From Phoronis australis (Eukaryota; Phoronida; Phoronidae), in NCBI GenBank assembly GCA_002633005.1, contig NMRA01001040.1, forward strand, positions 1-64,000: 64,000 nucleotides of DNA, written 5' to 3'. The position numbers and the translations under genes are program-made. Of the stretch, positions 46,301 to 56,768 are shown piece by piece. Every line of letters begins with the position of its first letter. The first letter of the stretch is position 1. Under the pieces are notes generated by a model. That model worked only from the letters and a program-made list of their open reading frames with translations, did no database searches and had not been told where the DNA came from.

Positions 46301-49300
46301 ATGACTTTACTAGTTTAACTACTCTGCACAGTTTTGGACTGAAACCATTGATGTTGTGAGCTTGTGCTGATTTTACAAAACCATGTTTCCTACCAATTAT
46401 ATCACTTTACGCCTGCCTTCAAATTTTCTAGTATACTTTAATTACTGGATGCCCAAGCTCATTAAATGTTATTAACTAGCCACTTTCAGTTCATCATTCT
46501 GTAAGTGTTTACTTGACTCTTACATGTGACGTGACTGAAAAGAATGTAATCAGCCTGAATCAGATGCTAAAGTTTGAATTTCTGTAGTAAATTGAGCACG
46601 CTTGACTTAATATTCTCTTCATGATTTTTCACTTTCTTAGCTAAATGGTCTGGACGTTAACTAAAGGAACATACCATACTTATTCGGGTCAATGTCCAAG
46701 ACACATAAATTGGGAAATTCACAAATCAGCCAACCATATTAAATTTAACTTCTGTTGTTAAATGCATTTATCGTCATTATTTTGACATTTGTCTCTTTAT
46801 TTTGATATCAACCCTTAGGGTTTACTCTGCAACATAGCTCGTGGCGTACCCCGGGCAAAATGGATTATGATAAACAATTTAACAACAACCACTTCACATC
46901 TCCTTCAGTAAAAAGGATTATTCCCCACCTCAATATGGCAAAAGGCTGCTCGTTACCCAAGAGTCAGTGTTGAAGGCTAAAGTTCTTGGGCACTCACAAA
47001 GATACTGGCACTTTTAAGGATGACACATGGGAGTGGATGCTAAACTGATAATGGATGTTTAAACATTTCAGGGGTGGGGGTTAACCTGAATGAGAGCAGT
47101 TATGTAAGTGGACAATTGCCGGCAATACTGGTGCAGTGAGTCAATCAAGTGACTGTTCAGGCTTTATGGCTGCAGCATCTAGCTTTGGCTGAGCACATGA
47201 GCATTAGGTAAAAGTCGGATATAATGTACCCGTATTTTAAGAGCCAGCTTTTTCCACTGAATAACGGGGATCAAACTGGTTCTCAAAATGTGGGTATGTT
47301 ACATCCAACTATTGCCCAAGCCATCTATGTCCACACACAGACAAACACACACACACACACACACACACACATAAGCAAAAACACACTAACACACACACTA
47401 ACACACACACTCACACGCACACTTCTAGTTCATAACACAACAGCATACCTCCAACAGGTGTCTCACCAGATTCATCCTTGACCGGCACTGGCTCATGAAT
47501 AGCCTTCATCTGAAACTTCGCCCCGTCCAAAAGTCGCAGGAACTCCTTGTCAGAAGTCATAGAGCCGTCCTCACCCATCATCATCATGTGATGATGACCC
47601 CCCTCCATGATTTTCTTCATAGTGGCCATAAGCTTCTGGTTGTTGTGGAGTTTTAGTTTAGCGTCTTTGTTGAAGGACAGTGACCACAATCCTTCCAGGC
47701 CTATCTTCACTTCTTCTTTCTTGTCCGAGTCCAAAAGCCTGATAAATAGCTCAACTGCACCATCGTCTGTTAACTAAAAGGGAAAGTAAGACAAATTATC
47801 AACACGCCACTTCAAACTGTGTCACTGTTTTACAGCTCCAAGAAAGTGGTGATATTGAGCAGTCCACTGAAGAAAGGAATGACTAACAACACAGTCTCCA
47901 AGTGGGCCAGACTTATTCATATCTGTCTTCTCACTACAAAGAGTCATCATTGCAAACATATATTGCTAACTCAGTTTGTGGTCATTTGAGTATATTCCAT
48001 TGAATACTTATTAAGACAAGAGAGTGTGATGAAAGACTAAAATACCTAGTACATAAGCTACCATCAATTGTTTTCCTTAATATAATTACCAAGGCCACCA
48101 CCGACAGCTTTCTATAATTTTATTCACTAAGGCTACCAATGCTTTGCATATTTTATCCAACCAGGTTATCATTATTTTCCTCAATATTATCTACCCAGGT
48201 TAGTCTAATGTTGTCTTGAATATTATCTATCCAGGTTACCATATTGCTCTCCTAATGTTATATACCTCGGTTACAACACTAAATTCACCAACTTTGAATG
48301 ATACTTCTAAGTATAAGTATAAGTAAGATTAATCAAGGTAAAAAGCACACAACCTTATTCAAGCTTGGACAATGTCATTCAAGCTTGGACAATATCATTC
48401 AAGCTTGGACAGTATTATTCAAGCTTGGATAATATTATTCAAGCCTTTTGAACTCACATAATTCAAGGATCCACACCAAGCTTGCATAACCTCTCTAGCA
48501 AAATGGCAGATGTTCTTATTTCAGCTCAATTGAGTGTACCACACAAAGTAGGCTATCATGCACAAACAAGACATGAGATTTGTTTATTTTGATCACTAGT
48601 CAGTGACATAATTGGCTAAAGATAGCGCACTTAAATTACGTTAATGGTCAGCAATCGTATTCAAGATTGCAACCCAATGCTTACAAAGAAGCAAGGTATT
48701 CCAAGCTTGAAATTCGTTTTAATCAGTAGCAAATAGAGGATTATCCAGCATAACTTAAAAGACTAATAGACCACCGCGTCTCAGCATTAGAGAATGATTG
48801 ACTCACTTGCTGTTTCAACTCATCATAAGCAGCTAACGTGACAACAGCCTTTGCAATGCTGCACGCATGTATTGAGTGGTACATCCTGTTGGGATCATCT
48901 AGAGCCCAGCCGAGTCGATCACACAGGCCTTTCACCACATCTGCAACAAGGTAAGTAACAACTGTTAAGCCATAGTCCACACAGAAAATACAATTAATTA
49001 AAGAATGCAAATTTGGAAAAGCTATCACTGCAGGAGAAATGCTCAAGGTCTGAAGTTAGGAGGAAGAAAGGAAAGTGGTGACCATGCAGAAATTGGAACA
49101 CACAGGGAGTCTTATCCTTTCAACCACAAGGCAAGCAAAACGAAGACGTATTTTTGGAATTCTCACTCAACAACCTAACAGGTAAACTGTTTCCACGAGT
49201 AACCATGCACTCAATAGCTCTTAATCAGGCTAACCACCCATCTTTGCAATACAATGAACTAGATTTATTTATGAAGACTGGAGTAAAAGAGACTGTACTA

Positions 49301-52300
49301 AGGGTGCACAGTTGATCTTGCAAAGGTAGTACTTTTTAATAGGACAAGATGGTTCAAAAGGTTTAGAGTATTTTGAAGAGTAGCTAGCTGACCAGCATCG
49401 TGGGTGCATGTAGACTGTTTTGGCAGGTATTCACACCAGGCATGCGTTCAGTAGACGCTAGGACCTACGCTACGACCTAGCTAAAACCTAGTCAAAGTCA
49501 AATGCACTCATTTAAAATGAACAGCAATATCTCACGTAATCTCGCGAAGTCTTGCTTTTTAGCGAGGTCCTAGCATTACTGAACGGGAGGCAGCCCCATC
49601 ATAGCATGCTTATGGCAACTTTAAAAGGAAGTTTAACAGGCCAATGTATATAGAAAGACTGGTATCATCCATTTGACAGTCAAAAAATGAAGATATGCCA
49701 CAGTTCTTTGATTCTTTCTATAAAACTCAAGTGTGAATTTTTGTACATGGAAGTTATGAGAATCACCCAAAACTTACCATCATCTTTGCTGAAGTAATAA
49801 GACAAATATTGCTCTTCCACTAGATAACAAACAAGAAGTAATGCTGTTAATTTGAAGTATTCATCTTCATGATGTTTGAACGGAGAGATAATCTGAAAAC
49901 AAAGATGAAAACTTTTTAACAAAGTTTATCAAAATATGATAGGTAGTTAGCCATCCATTTAAAACACAATTTAATGCAAATTGTGTGTTTAGGTCTACTT
50001 TGTGTTTTGAAATTGGTCTGACTGTTTTGACCAAAGAACTCTTATCACAGTGCCTTCACAAATACAAGCAATGCTGAATGTTGATATGTTCGCACTGTGT
50101 ACATTGCATACGTTGATATGTACACACTGTGTACATTGCATACGTTGATATGTACACACTGTGTACATTGCACAGGTTGATATGTACACACTATGTACAT
50201 TGCATACGTTGATATGTATGCACTGTGTATATTGCATACATTGATATGTACGCACTGTGTACATTGCATACGTTGATATGTATGCACTGTGTATATTGCA
50301 TACATTGATATGTATGCACTGTGTAAATTGCATACAGTGCAGATACAAGAGATGATCACTACTTTCAACATTCCACTGAACAGATCAATGCAATTAGAAT
50401 TAAATAACAGCTTCTAGTGGGCTCAAAGCAAGCCTCCTCAATAGGAATGCTCATGTCACCTTTCACCGTGATTCTTCAAGAAGTTTGGAGGTTACGGAGG
50501 CAGACAACAAAGGACATAAAAACAATAGAAAGGCCACAAGGGGATGCAACATAGATCAAATCCACCTGTCTACATGTAAGTAATGTATTTGCAAAATTTC
50601 ATGAACTGCCATCAAAGAACTTAGTACATATCAAGATGAAAGCAAAGAAAAACAAAACAGCCACTAGGCAACTCCACACTAGTTGGATTTGTCTCAAAAT
50701 CCTCGTCAGGTGTACTTTACTCAATAGAAACACATGCCAAATTTCATGAAGATCCATCAAGGAAAGTGAATTGAGCTATATGAAAAAATTGTCACAAAAG
50801 GGTGCCACAACAGTTTGAAACGTTGAAAAATTAATATATTTTAATTATTTATTTAATATGTGTGTGTGTGTGTGTGTGTAAGTATTATGTGAGTGCATAG
50901 TAAAGTAATGGTTCTTAAAATTTTGACTGCAGAGAAAAATCATAATCAAAGAAAATGCTGTAGAATAACCAGATTTATACCACAATATTAGCCTTGAATG
51001 GACCATACAACCGTGTAATAACCCATATTAGTTATCTCACTAGTGAGATAACATTTTGGTGGGAAACCGAGGTCGGGTTCGAACCCGGGCCACAAGAGTT
51101 TCAGTCGTCGACTTAACCACTGCACCACTCAGCGGCTGATGTCATCGAACGTGAACATAAAGTACTTAAATGAGCACGCGCAACAATCGCATGTTCAACA
51201 AAAAGCTAGGTACCGAGAATGAAAAATAAGACGCATGATTTCCATAAAAACGATATTTTAATTCAGCGAAATTTTTCTCTCATGTTCTCTCACTTGTAAA
51301 TTACCGATCTCCAATTTGAATGCCGGTATAGTGTCGTCGGGATCCTTTGACTTTAGAATTATACTCTGTTACCAGTGGTAACCTACTTTAGCAAACCATA
51401 TTTTCCCGGTCGAAGCTTAGCGTAGTAACATGTGTAGAAAGCTATAATAGTTGCTAAACCTTAATTTATAGATTCACTTTATTTCTATTTTGTTTAAATT
51501 TTCAATTGGTTTTGAGTAAAAGCACTATTTGACAAAAGTAGCTCGGCTTTTCTTAAAAGGTCACGACCTCCGACCCTGGGCCTCTGACATAGAAAGTAGT
51601 TACAAAGCCGAGGCAAGTCCAGAAAAGGTAGATCGATTCATTGCAATGTTTCTCGTTCAGTATGTGGTATAAATAGATTATTACATGTTCTCAGTCGTTA
51701 TTCCCCTTTTCTAGAGCCCCCTCGGGCGATAATTCACCAAAATCCACTCGGGCTCTAGAATACGAGGGATAACGACTTCCTATGTAATAATCTATATGTA
51801 TCATATGGAAATTCCCAGAGTGGAGAAGTCACATAGACATACCTCCTTAGTCTTGTAATCCTTGAACATATGTCTGACCTTATGACACCGAGCAATGTTG
51901 GCTAACATTCCTATAGAAGCCTTCAGCACGTAAGTGACATTCTGAAAAGTAATTTATAATAGATAAGTAACTCAGGAACATTCTCTCAAAAACAAGTTAA
52001 CAAAGCCTGAAACACTTTAATAATTCTAAACAAATTTCACACCAACAGACATATTGAGAAACACTGTGTTCACTCTACACTTCCAAAAACTGTCAAGTGG
52101 ACCCACTGTCTAAATTTTTTAGAGTCCATTTCAAAATCTTGTTGCCTGTGAAAAGAGTAAAAAACCGATTACATTAGTATGGAAAAATGTAAACTGTACA
52201 CTTGAAAAATGAGTCTCTTTTACCTATGGGAAGTACGGGAAACCAAAATAGTGTTTTTTACTTTTTTGTTTTATTTCTTATGACTAATCAAAATTGCGTC

Positions 52301-54708
52301 CAAGGTGACGTACCTATAAACTCAGTATGTGTCTTATTTAGCATAATTGCATAAAATGACGCAAAACCACAGAGTCAGGCAAACGCTGGATAAACAAAGT
52401 GAGAACACAAAAATCAGATGGAAAGTGCATTAACAAAGCAGTGACTAACCGGACTATCCATGGCTTCCAAGTAAGGTTTATGCGCAAGGTTAGCCATCAG
52501 TAGAGACATGATACCAGCTTCAGCTGTTTTCTGTAATACAATCCAACAAATTAGTACACCAAGAGCAATGCAAAGTATTGAAATGCATTCATGACTGCAC
52601 TGCAAACATTATGCTTCTAGGAGTGTTTAGTATTATCACTTCATACATAAAATAAAAGGCCAATAGGGGTGCAGCATATACCAAATCTACCTGAAACCAG
52701 GCAAGTGCTATCATCTCTTCGCTAGAAACTCATTTGCCAAATTTCATGAAAATCCATCAAGGACTTGGTATAGAGCTGCATGCAAAGGAAACCAGGAAAT
52801 TGGGGAATCAATTAAGGCACAGGTTACAACAAATTTGCCACTAGTTGGCACCACAGTTGTTGGACCCATCCGAAAATCTAAATCACCTGTGATCATTTCA
52901 ATTGGAACACATATGTAAAATAATGATCCTTCAAGCACTTTGGTAGATAGAGAGGTGGACACTAAAACAGGCGAAAAACAATAGAAATGGCCACCAGGAA
53001 CACATATTATGTAGAAAATGGAAGGAAATTGTGATTTTCCTCTACAACAGAAATTTATATGCCAAATTATAGAGATAGGTGATTCCATCCAAAAATTAGA
53101 TTGTGTCTCTCCATTCATGATAAGAACACATAAGCAAAATTTCCCAAACATCCATCAAGGGGTGTTGGAGATAGCAGACATCAGATGCCGGATGAATGCC
53201 AGACGACCAGACATAGACGGTGGCATAATGTGCCCACATACATAGCTTGGTTCATATAATTTTTCTGAAGCAAAGTTTAAACCCCACATGCTTACTTCTA
53301 TGAATTCATAAACATCATTAAGAGGTCTCATCAGCAAGCAAAGCTCACCTAATATATATTAAGTGTTTGAAACTACATTGTACGCCCATTTGATTAATTG
53401 GACTATGGATGTTTTAACACCTGAGATCTGCAAGGCACAATACAGCAGATCAATACCACATGCTGCCATCAGGGTTGCTGAGGTCCAGTGCTACTTTAAT
53501 TGCACCAGGAAAGTACACTTTATATAAAAACGGGAGAGAAAGGAGCTGTGTTTCTGTTGCATAACAAAAGACAATGGAATGAATTTAAATCACTTACCAC
53601 TGAGAAGCCAATATCAACATTGCTGTAATTCCATAGAGCATTGTAGGTGAAATAGGTTGGGAACCAAACTTTGTCAGACTTAAAGATTCCCACTTCATTC
53701 AAGGCCTTCAACATCTTGACAGACATGTCTACAAGGAGAATGGATAAAACCACCAGTTTAACTGTCATGTACATTAACTCAATTGTAAACACAGTTTCCA
53801 CATTATTATGGAGCATTAAATATTTGACCTTTTTCTCCAAGAGAGCCTGTTTTACAAATTATCATACTAACATATTTCTGAACAGCAAATATCTTAAGTG
53901 TTCACTTTGAAATGGCTATGAGCAGTTTTTGTTCTAGCCTTAAATTATTCCTTACAAAGATCAAACTGTATATCTGGGCTTGGACAGAACTAGGCAGGTC
54001 TCAAGCAACTGATGAACTAATAATGAAATAGTTTCTTTGAGGGAAGGTGCTGGTATACACCTGTCACTGTTTAGCTATCAATGTTGAATTCATAACCAAT
54101 ACGGTTTGTGGTTTAAAAGCATCACCATGCCCATCTTTTCTTGAATTGCGTAACTCAAGCCACAGGGCAAAATACAACTTTCGGTTTTTAGGAGTGAAAT
54201 ATTTGAACAAAATTGCCATCTTCCAACAATTTAGGCCTACAGTCTTACTACAGGAAATGCACATCTAGACCATAGCTACATAAAACGATCAAAACAACTT
54301 ACTTATATAGTTTCCCTTGGCAAGCAACCGTGCACTCTCTGAAGCCAACTCTGGGTACTTCCAATACGTCTGCGAAACCGCTTCCTGTATATCTTTACCC
54401 TCATCACTATCATACTGCGTCACTTCAGCAAGCCGTTTGGACAATTTCTGCAGTTCCTCTCCCAATGTCTCGTTTGTATGTTTGACATCACCTTCTTTCT
54501 CCACTAGCAAGTTTTTTGACAAAACATCAGCCGATTTCACCGTGGATGATTCTCGGCGAGGTTTATCAATGGGAGACAGATGCTTCGGCGGGCTTCTTAA
54601 CATTTTGGCGGAGGATGACCTGCTGCTATTGGCACTTGAACTACGATGGGAGGCAGATGAACCTCGTTTGTCATTTATCTCAGGCAAAAATACTTTTGGC
54701 TTCGACAT
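40284..54708 (-). CDS. Armadillo-TIR-SAM-like protein, 678 aa
   Basis: Thirteen exons, all phase-consistent with GT-AG introns: 54303-54708, 53598-53728, 52450-52530, 51843-51941, 49778-49892, 48807-48940, 47449-47773, 45450-45547, 44717-44858, 43208-43405, 42226-42361, 41347-41413, 40284-40388. Domains in order: Ser-rich basic N-terminus (1-60); short helical stretch (80-135); armadillo-like helices (about 136-420, e.g. LMANLAHKPYLEAM, IGLEGLWSLSFN); TIR domain (about 441-570: HVFLSYSWANQPVVLQIS, GYKVWIDVDQM, AVVLICVSEPYKES, EAEYTFNLKKPYVPCYM, DGWLGALVG); SAM-like C-terminus (about 608-678: WTKEQVQSWL, DYDGPLLTKL). Glu511 aligns without gaps with the catalytic Glu642 of SARM1, so NAD hydrolysis is possible. 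SARM1 has ARM-SAM-SAM-TIR order; here the SAM-like part follows the TIR. Function is inferred (cytosolic NADase or immune/stress adaptor). The start has A at -3 and an in-frame TGA just upstream. Confidence 0.9.
41347..41413 (-). CDS. ARM-TIR-SAM exon 12
   Basis: Acceptor TTTGTAG, donor GAG|GTAAGG; residues 622-644, including the SAM-typical EDYDGPLLTKL. Confidence 0.9.
42226..42361 (-). CDS. ARM-TIR-SAM exon 11
   Basis: Acceptor CTTGCAG, donor AGG|GTGAGT. A linker rich in charged residues (GRHSRRGDDKED) followed by the first SAM-like helix WTKEQVQSWL. Confidence 0.9.
43208..43405 (-). CDS. ARM-TIR-SAM exon 10 (TIR C-terminal half)
   Basis: Acceptor TGTGCAG, donor CCAG|GTAAAA. Its first two bases complete the Glu511 codon; encodes EAEYTFNLKKPYVPCYM and DGWLGALVGSKIYVDFTG. 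Confidence 0.95.
44717..44858 (-). CDS. ARM-TIR-SAM exon 9 (TIR middle)
   Basis: Acceptor CTCTGTAG, donor ACAG|GTAGGA. Contains the BB-loop region WIDVDQMNGDTLEAMA and strand VVLICVSEPY. Confidence 0.95.
44905..45111. mobile_element. Inverted-repeat element in an intron
   Basis: Arms of about 40 bp (TTACAAGCCATATATTGGTC at the left, the diverged complement ending GGCCTGTAAGA at the right) enclose a core with GGGCTCGAATCTGGGA, similar to a tRNA B box. Probably a MITE or tRNA-derived SINE. Confidence 0.6.
45450..45547 (-). CDS. ARM-TIR-SAM exon 8 (TIR start)
   Basis: Acceptor preceded by a T-rich tract (ACTTTTAG), donor AAG|GTAGCT. Encodes IGHVFLSYSWANQPVVLQIS, the first strand and helix of the TIR fold. 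Confidence 0.95.
47331..47422. repeat. (CA)n microsatellite
   Basis: Imperfect CA repeat ending 27 bases from the exon 7 donor; the plus-strand frame through it is not coding. Confidence 0.92.
47449..47773 (-). CDS. ARM-TIR-SAM exon 7 (last ARM helices and linker)
   Basis: Acceptor CTTTTAG. Residues 323-430: ARM repeat LTDDGAVELFIRLLDSD...LEGLWSLSFN, a His/Met stretch HHHMMMM at 382-388, then a linker to the TIR. Two donors fit: GTATGC after 47449 and GTGAGA after 47467; both are phase 1 and differ by six residues. Confidence 0.92.
48357..48444. repeat. 20-bp tandem repeat, about 4.4 copies
   Basis: Unit AAGCTTGGACAATATCATTC with few substitutions, in an intron of the ARM-TIR-SAM gene. Confidence 0.95.
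48807..48940 (-). CDS. ARM-TIR-SAM exon 6
   Basis: Acceptor TTGTTGCAG, donor CAA|GTGAGT; residues 278-322 (DVVKGLCDRLGWALDDPNRM..., ACSIAKAVVTLAAYDELKQQ). Confidence 0.92.
49445..49585. mobile_element. 141-bp MITE-like element
   Basis: Inverted ends CGTTCAGTAGACGCTAGGAC and its diverged complement AGGTCCTAGC-ATTACTGAACG; no coding capacity. Confidence 0.65.
49778..49892 (-). CDS. ARM-TIR-SAM exon 5
   Basis: Acceptor TTTTCAG, donor GATG|GTAAGT; residues 240-277, helical ARM-like (FKLTALLLVCYLVEEQYLSY). Confidence 0.92.
50080..50340. repeat. 32-bp minisatellite, about 8 copies
   Basis: Unit contains GTTGATATGTACACACTGTG then TACATTGCATAC. The frame rotates through three units (96 bases), producing a repeated 32-residue pseudo-peptide on the minus strand. 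Each unit holds the hairpin GTACAC-ACT-GTGTAC. Confidence 0.95.
50400..50800. repeat. Dispersed repeat with TTTCATGAAGATCCATCAAG core
   Basis: Two core copies (50592-50615 and 50734-50762) about 140 bp apart; related copies occur at 52735-52762 and 53134-53160, and in reverse at 30003-30025 and 31225-31247. Confidence 0.65.
50859..50879. repeat. (TG)n microsatellite
   Basis: Ten TG units. Confidence 0.9.
51031..51140 (-). mobile_element. tRNA-derived SINE-like repeat
   Basis: On the minus strand it has an A-box-like GTGGTGCAGTGG and a perfect B box GGGTTCGAACCCG (51074-51087 region), as in RNA polymerase III promoters. The anticodon arm does not pair well, so it is not a functional tRNA. 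A perfect 22-bp palindrome (51031-51052, GTTATCTCACTAGTGAGATA + AC) adjoins the 3' side. Confidence 0.6.
51843..51941 (-). CDS. ARM-TIR-SAM exon 4
   Basis: Acceptor CTTTTCAG, donor GAG|GTATGT; 33 codons, ARM helices VLKASIGMLANIARC. Confidence 0.92.
52450..52530 (-). CDS. ARM-TIR-SAM exon 3
   Basis: Acceptor TATTACAG, donor CCG|GTTAGT; 27 codons, TAEAGIMSLLMANLAHKPYL. Confidence 0.92.
52640..53180. repeat. Dispersed intronic repeat, second block
   Basis: Contains cores CCAAATTTCATGAAAATCCA and CATCCATCAAGGGG and shared phrases (AACAATAGAAATGGCCACCA) with the block at 50400-50800. Confidence 0.6.
53598..53728 (-). CDS. ARM-TIR-SAM exon 2
   Basis: Acceptor CTTGTAG, donor GTG|GTAAGT; residues 136-179 (MSVKMLKALNEVGIFKSDKV, YFTYNALWNYSNVD). 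Confidence 0.93.
54303..54708 (-). CDS. ARM-TIR-SAM exon 1 (first coding)
   Basis: Starts at ATG (54708), donor ATAA|GTAAGT, phase 1. N-terminus is Ser/Lys/Arg-rich and probably unstructured (SSASHRSSSANSSRSSSAK), then a charged helical part (GEELQKLSKRLAEVTQYDSD). An acceptor-like TTTGTAG at 54731 suggests a non-coding exon further upstream. Confidence 0.92.
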
Positions 54709-54809
54709 TGTCTCTACACATCAAATTCACCTACAAACATAGTAAATATATAGAAGCTGAGGTTGGCCTGAGTAATGAAATATATCAAATAAACACAGAA
54801 AAATCAGGA

Positions 54810-54881
54810 ACCCCAACAGGGACTCGAACCACAGGTCTCTAGATTGCCGGTCTAGTGCTCTCACCACTGAGCTACTGAGGA
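54810..54881 (-). repeat. tRNA-Ala(GGC)-like sequence, probably a tRNA-derived repeat
   Basis: A 72-base cloverleaf can be drawn: acceptor stem six of seven pairs, D stem GCTC/GAGC perfect, anticodon stem CTAGA/TCTAG perfect with loop CCGGCAA, A box TAGCTCAGTGG and B box GGTTCGAGTCC. Position 33 is C and not U, the T stem has a mismatch, and the G3:U70 pair of tRNA-Ala is absent, so a pseudogene or SINE head is more likely than a working tRNA. Confidence 0.65.
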
Positions 54882-56675
54882 CCCGATATCTGTGCAATTA
54901 CTGTTTACAGCCAACTGTTGTTTTTCTATGCTCAAGCTCTGCAACATAGATTACTATCAAACAGTATTTTGAAAAATTGTGGGCAGAAGCTAGCCTATCA
55001 AAAATGAAAACAGGCAATCTTGGCGATCATTTTTTTTTCAAAATCATCGAGATGTTTTACCACAGAAAAACTGGGGGTCATTTTCTGAAAATTCAAATCA
55101 ACACAAATGGGCACTAAGATATCACTGCAGAAAACCCAGAATGGTACAGCTGATTTTTCACAAGCAAACAAGTCCAAGCACGGTCTAAAAAGAGACTCAT
55201 TTGCACCCAATTTGGCTAAAATCCAGGTTTGTTTTCTGTCTGAAATACATCTCAACTTAATTGATTGGTTTTGAAATTTTGAACAACGAACTTCATTGAA
55301 TGAAGTCTTTTAACCGGAACTGCAGCAATTAAAGTGTAACAGATCTGATGGTGAAATGAGTGAGGTTGAGCAAAAACTAGTAAGGATCTCATTTTTAGGG
55401 AGATACATTCAATTTGGTCAATTCAAAAGGCAGAATGCACAAAAAACTATCCTGAAAGCTCGGTGTGGTACCACCGTTTTTGAAAACCATTGTTTGGGTT
55501 CATGTTTGGGGTGGAATCCTTTGTGTGGTTTTATAATGTTATAACCAGTCACTTCAATAATGAGATGTATCGTTACTGGAGCCCAGTCCAAGTGGACGAC
55601 CATGAAGCATTGTAGTATATGAAAGACACTATGAAATCATGGATATTCAAGAAGCCTCTACTAAAACTGACTATCACTAAGTTACAACGATTCACACCCA
55701 CGTGACTACTTTTCTGAAGTGTGTAACCAGATGTGAGCATAACAAACTACACCACGACTATTAAGTTAAGATTTCTACATCTAATACTGACAGCTGAGCA
55801 TCCAACCAATCGGCCAAGAGACAATTGATACTTGGTAAGCTATATTGACATATTTTTATGTTTTAATACAGCGAGCCAGTGTTCCTAATTACACAAAATA
55901 ACAGCATGGACCAAACAGAGTTCACTGATAATTCAATAGCAAGATTCGTCATTGCGGAGTTGATTTATTCCAGTTTGAACTTTTGGATTCCGGCATGACC
56001 TAATCAGCGCTGAGTGGGACCTAAAAGTACTACACAGATTTAGGACCATGAACCTATCCAAAATATTGTGACTTCCAAAGAAAATTAGTTTCTCAAGCGT
56101 TTCGCTTAGGCGCAGGTGGGAGTCCTTTTCTACAGGCACCTGTCCCGTTGTTGATACAGGTGTGATTCATTGTCCTCGACAAAGGTGTGTAATCTTGCAT
56201 CTACAAAACTTTTTAAAATGCAAATTGGTCTCACTTGTAAAGTTTTATGTAACTAATAACAGGTTACAGTCATTCAACAATTAACTGTTACAAATTGATT
56301 AATCTCAAGAGAACAATAACATCAGCTGAAGCAAGGTGGCTTCTTGAATATACTACGGCAGATTTCAAGGTTAGTAGAACCTGTGTAGTTGCCCAAACTC
56401 AACCAGGGCCAGCGAGGCAGTCAATGAACGATTGGAAGGGTCACTTCATGGCAGTTAAACATAGGGTAAAATGTGATATGAACAAAAATTGGTCATTTTT
56501 AAAATTTTGTTGCTTCTGAAATTAATTTGTTGTGAAAACTTAGGCTAGTATCATTTTTACCTGGTTAGGTTTTTGTTCTCTGGTAACTGTTTTAGTAACT
56601 TTTTGAACTGTGGTTGATGATTGCATAGCCAGTTAGTTGTGGTGTCTGACAAAAGGACACCATCAGACACAATGG

Positions 56676-56768
56676 ACCTTGATTTAGAGAACCAGTTTCA
56701 TCCACTAAATAACGGCCGTTATTCAGTGATTGCCTCTGATTCTTTAGTCTAAATCAGGGTCTATTATA
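56676..56768. repeat. Foldback element
   Basis: GACCTTGATTTAGA at the left pairs with CTAAATCAGGGTC at the right, and the middle is a near-perfect 26-bp palindrome around AATAACGGCCGTTATT (56703-56728). Confidence 0.65.

Noticed and set aside
47224-47481. Plus-strand ORF with His/Thr repeats
   Set aside because: Read through the CA microsatellite next to exon 7 of the gene on the other strand.
50045-50371. Two overlapping minus-strand ORFs of 108-117 codons with Cys/His-like repeats
   Set aside because: They are read through a 32-bp minisatellite in rotating frames inside an intron of the ARM-TIR-SAM gene.
54317-54842. Plus-strand ORFs of 108-141 codons
   Set aside because: Antisense shadows of the first coding exon of the ARM-TIR-SAM gene and of the tRNA-like repeat.
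54810-54881. Functional tRNA-Ala(GGC) gene
   Set aside because: C at position 33, a mismatched T stem and lack of the G3:U70 identity pair argue against function; kept as a tRNA-like repeat.
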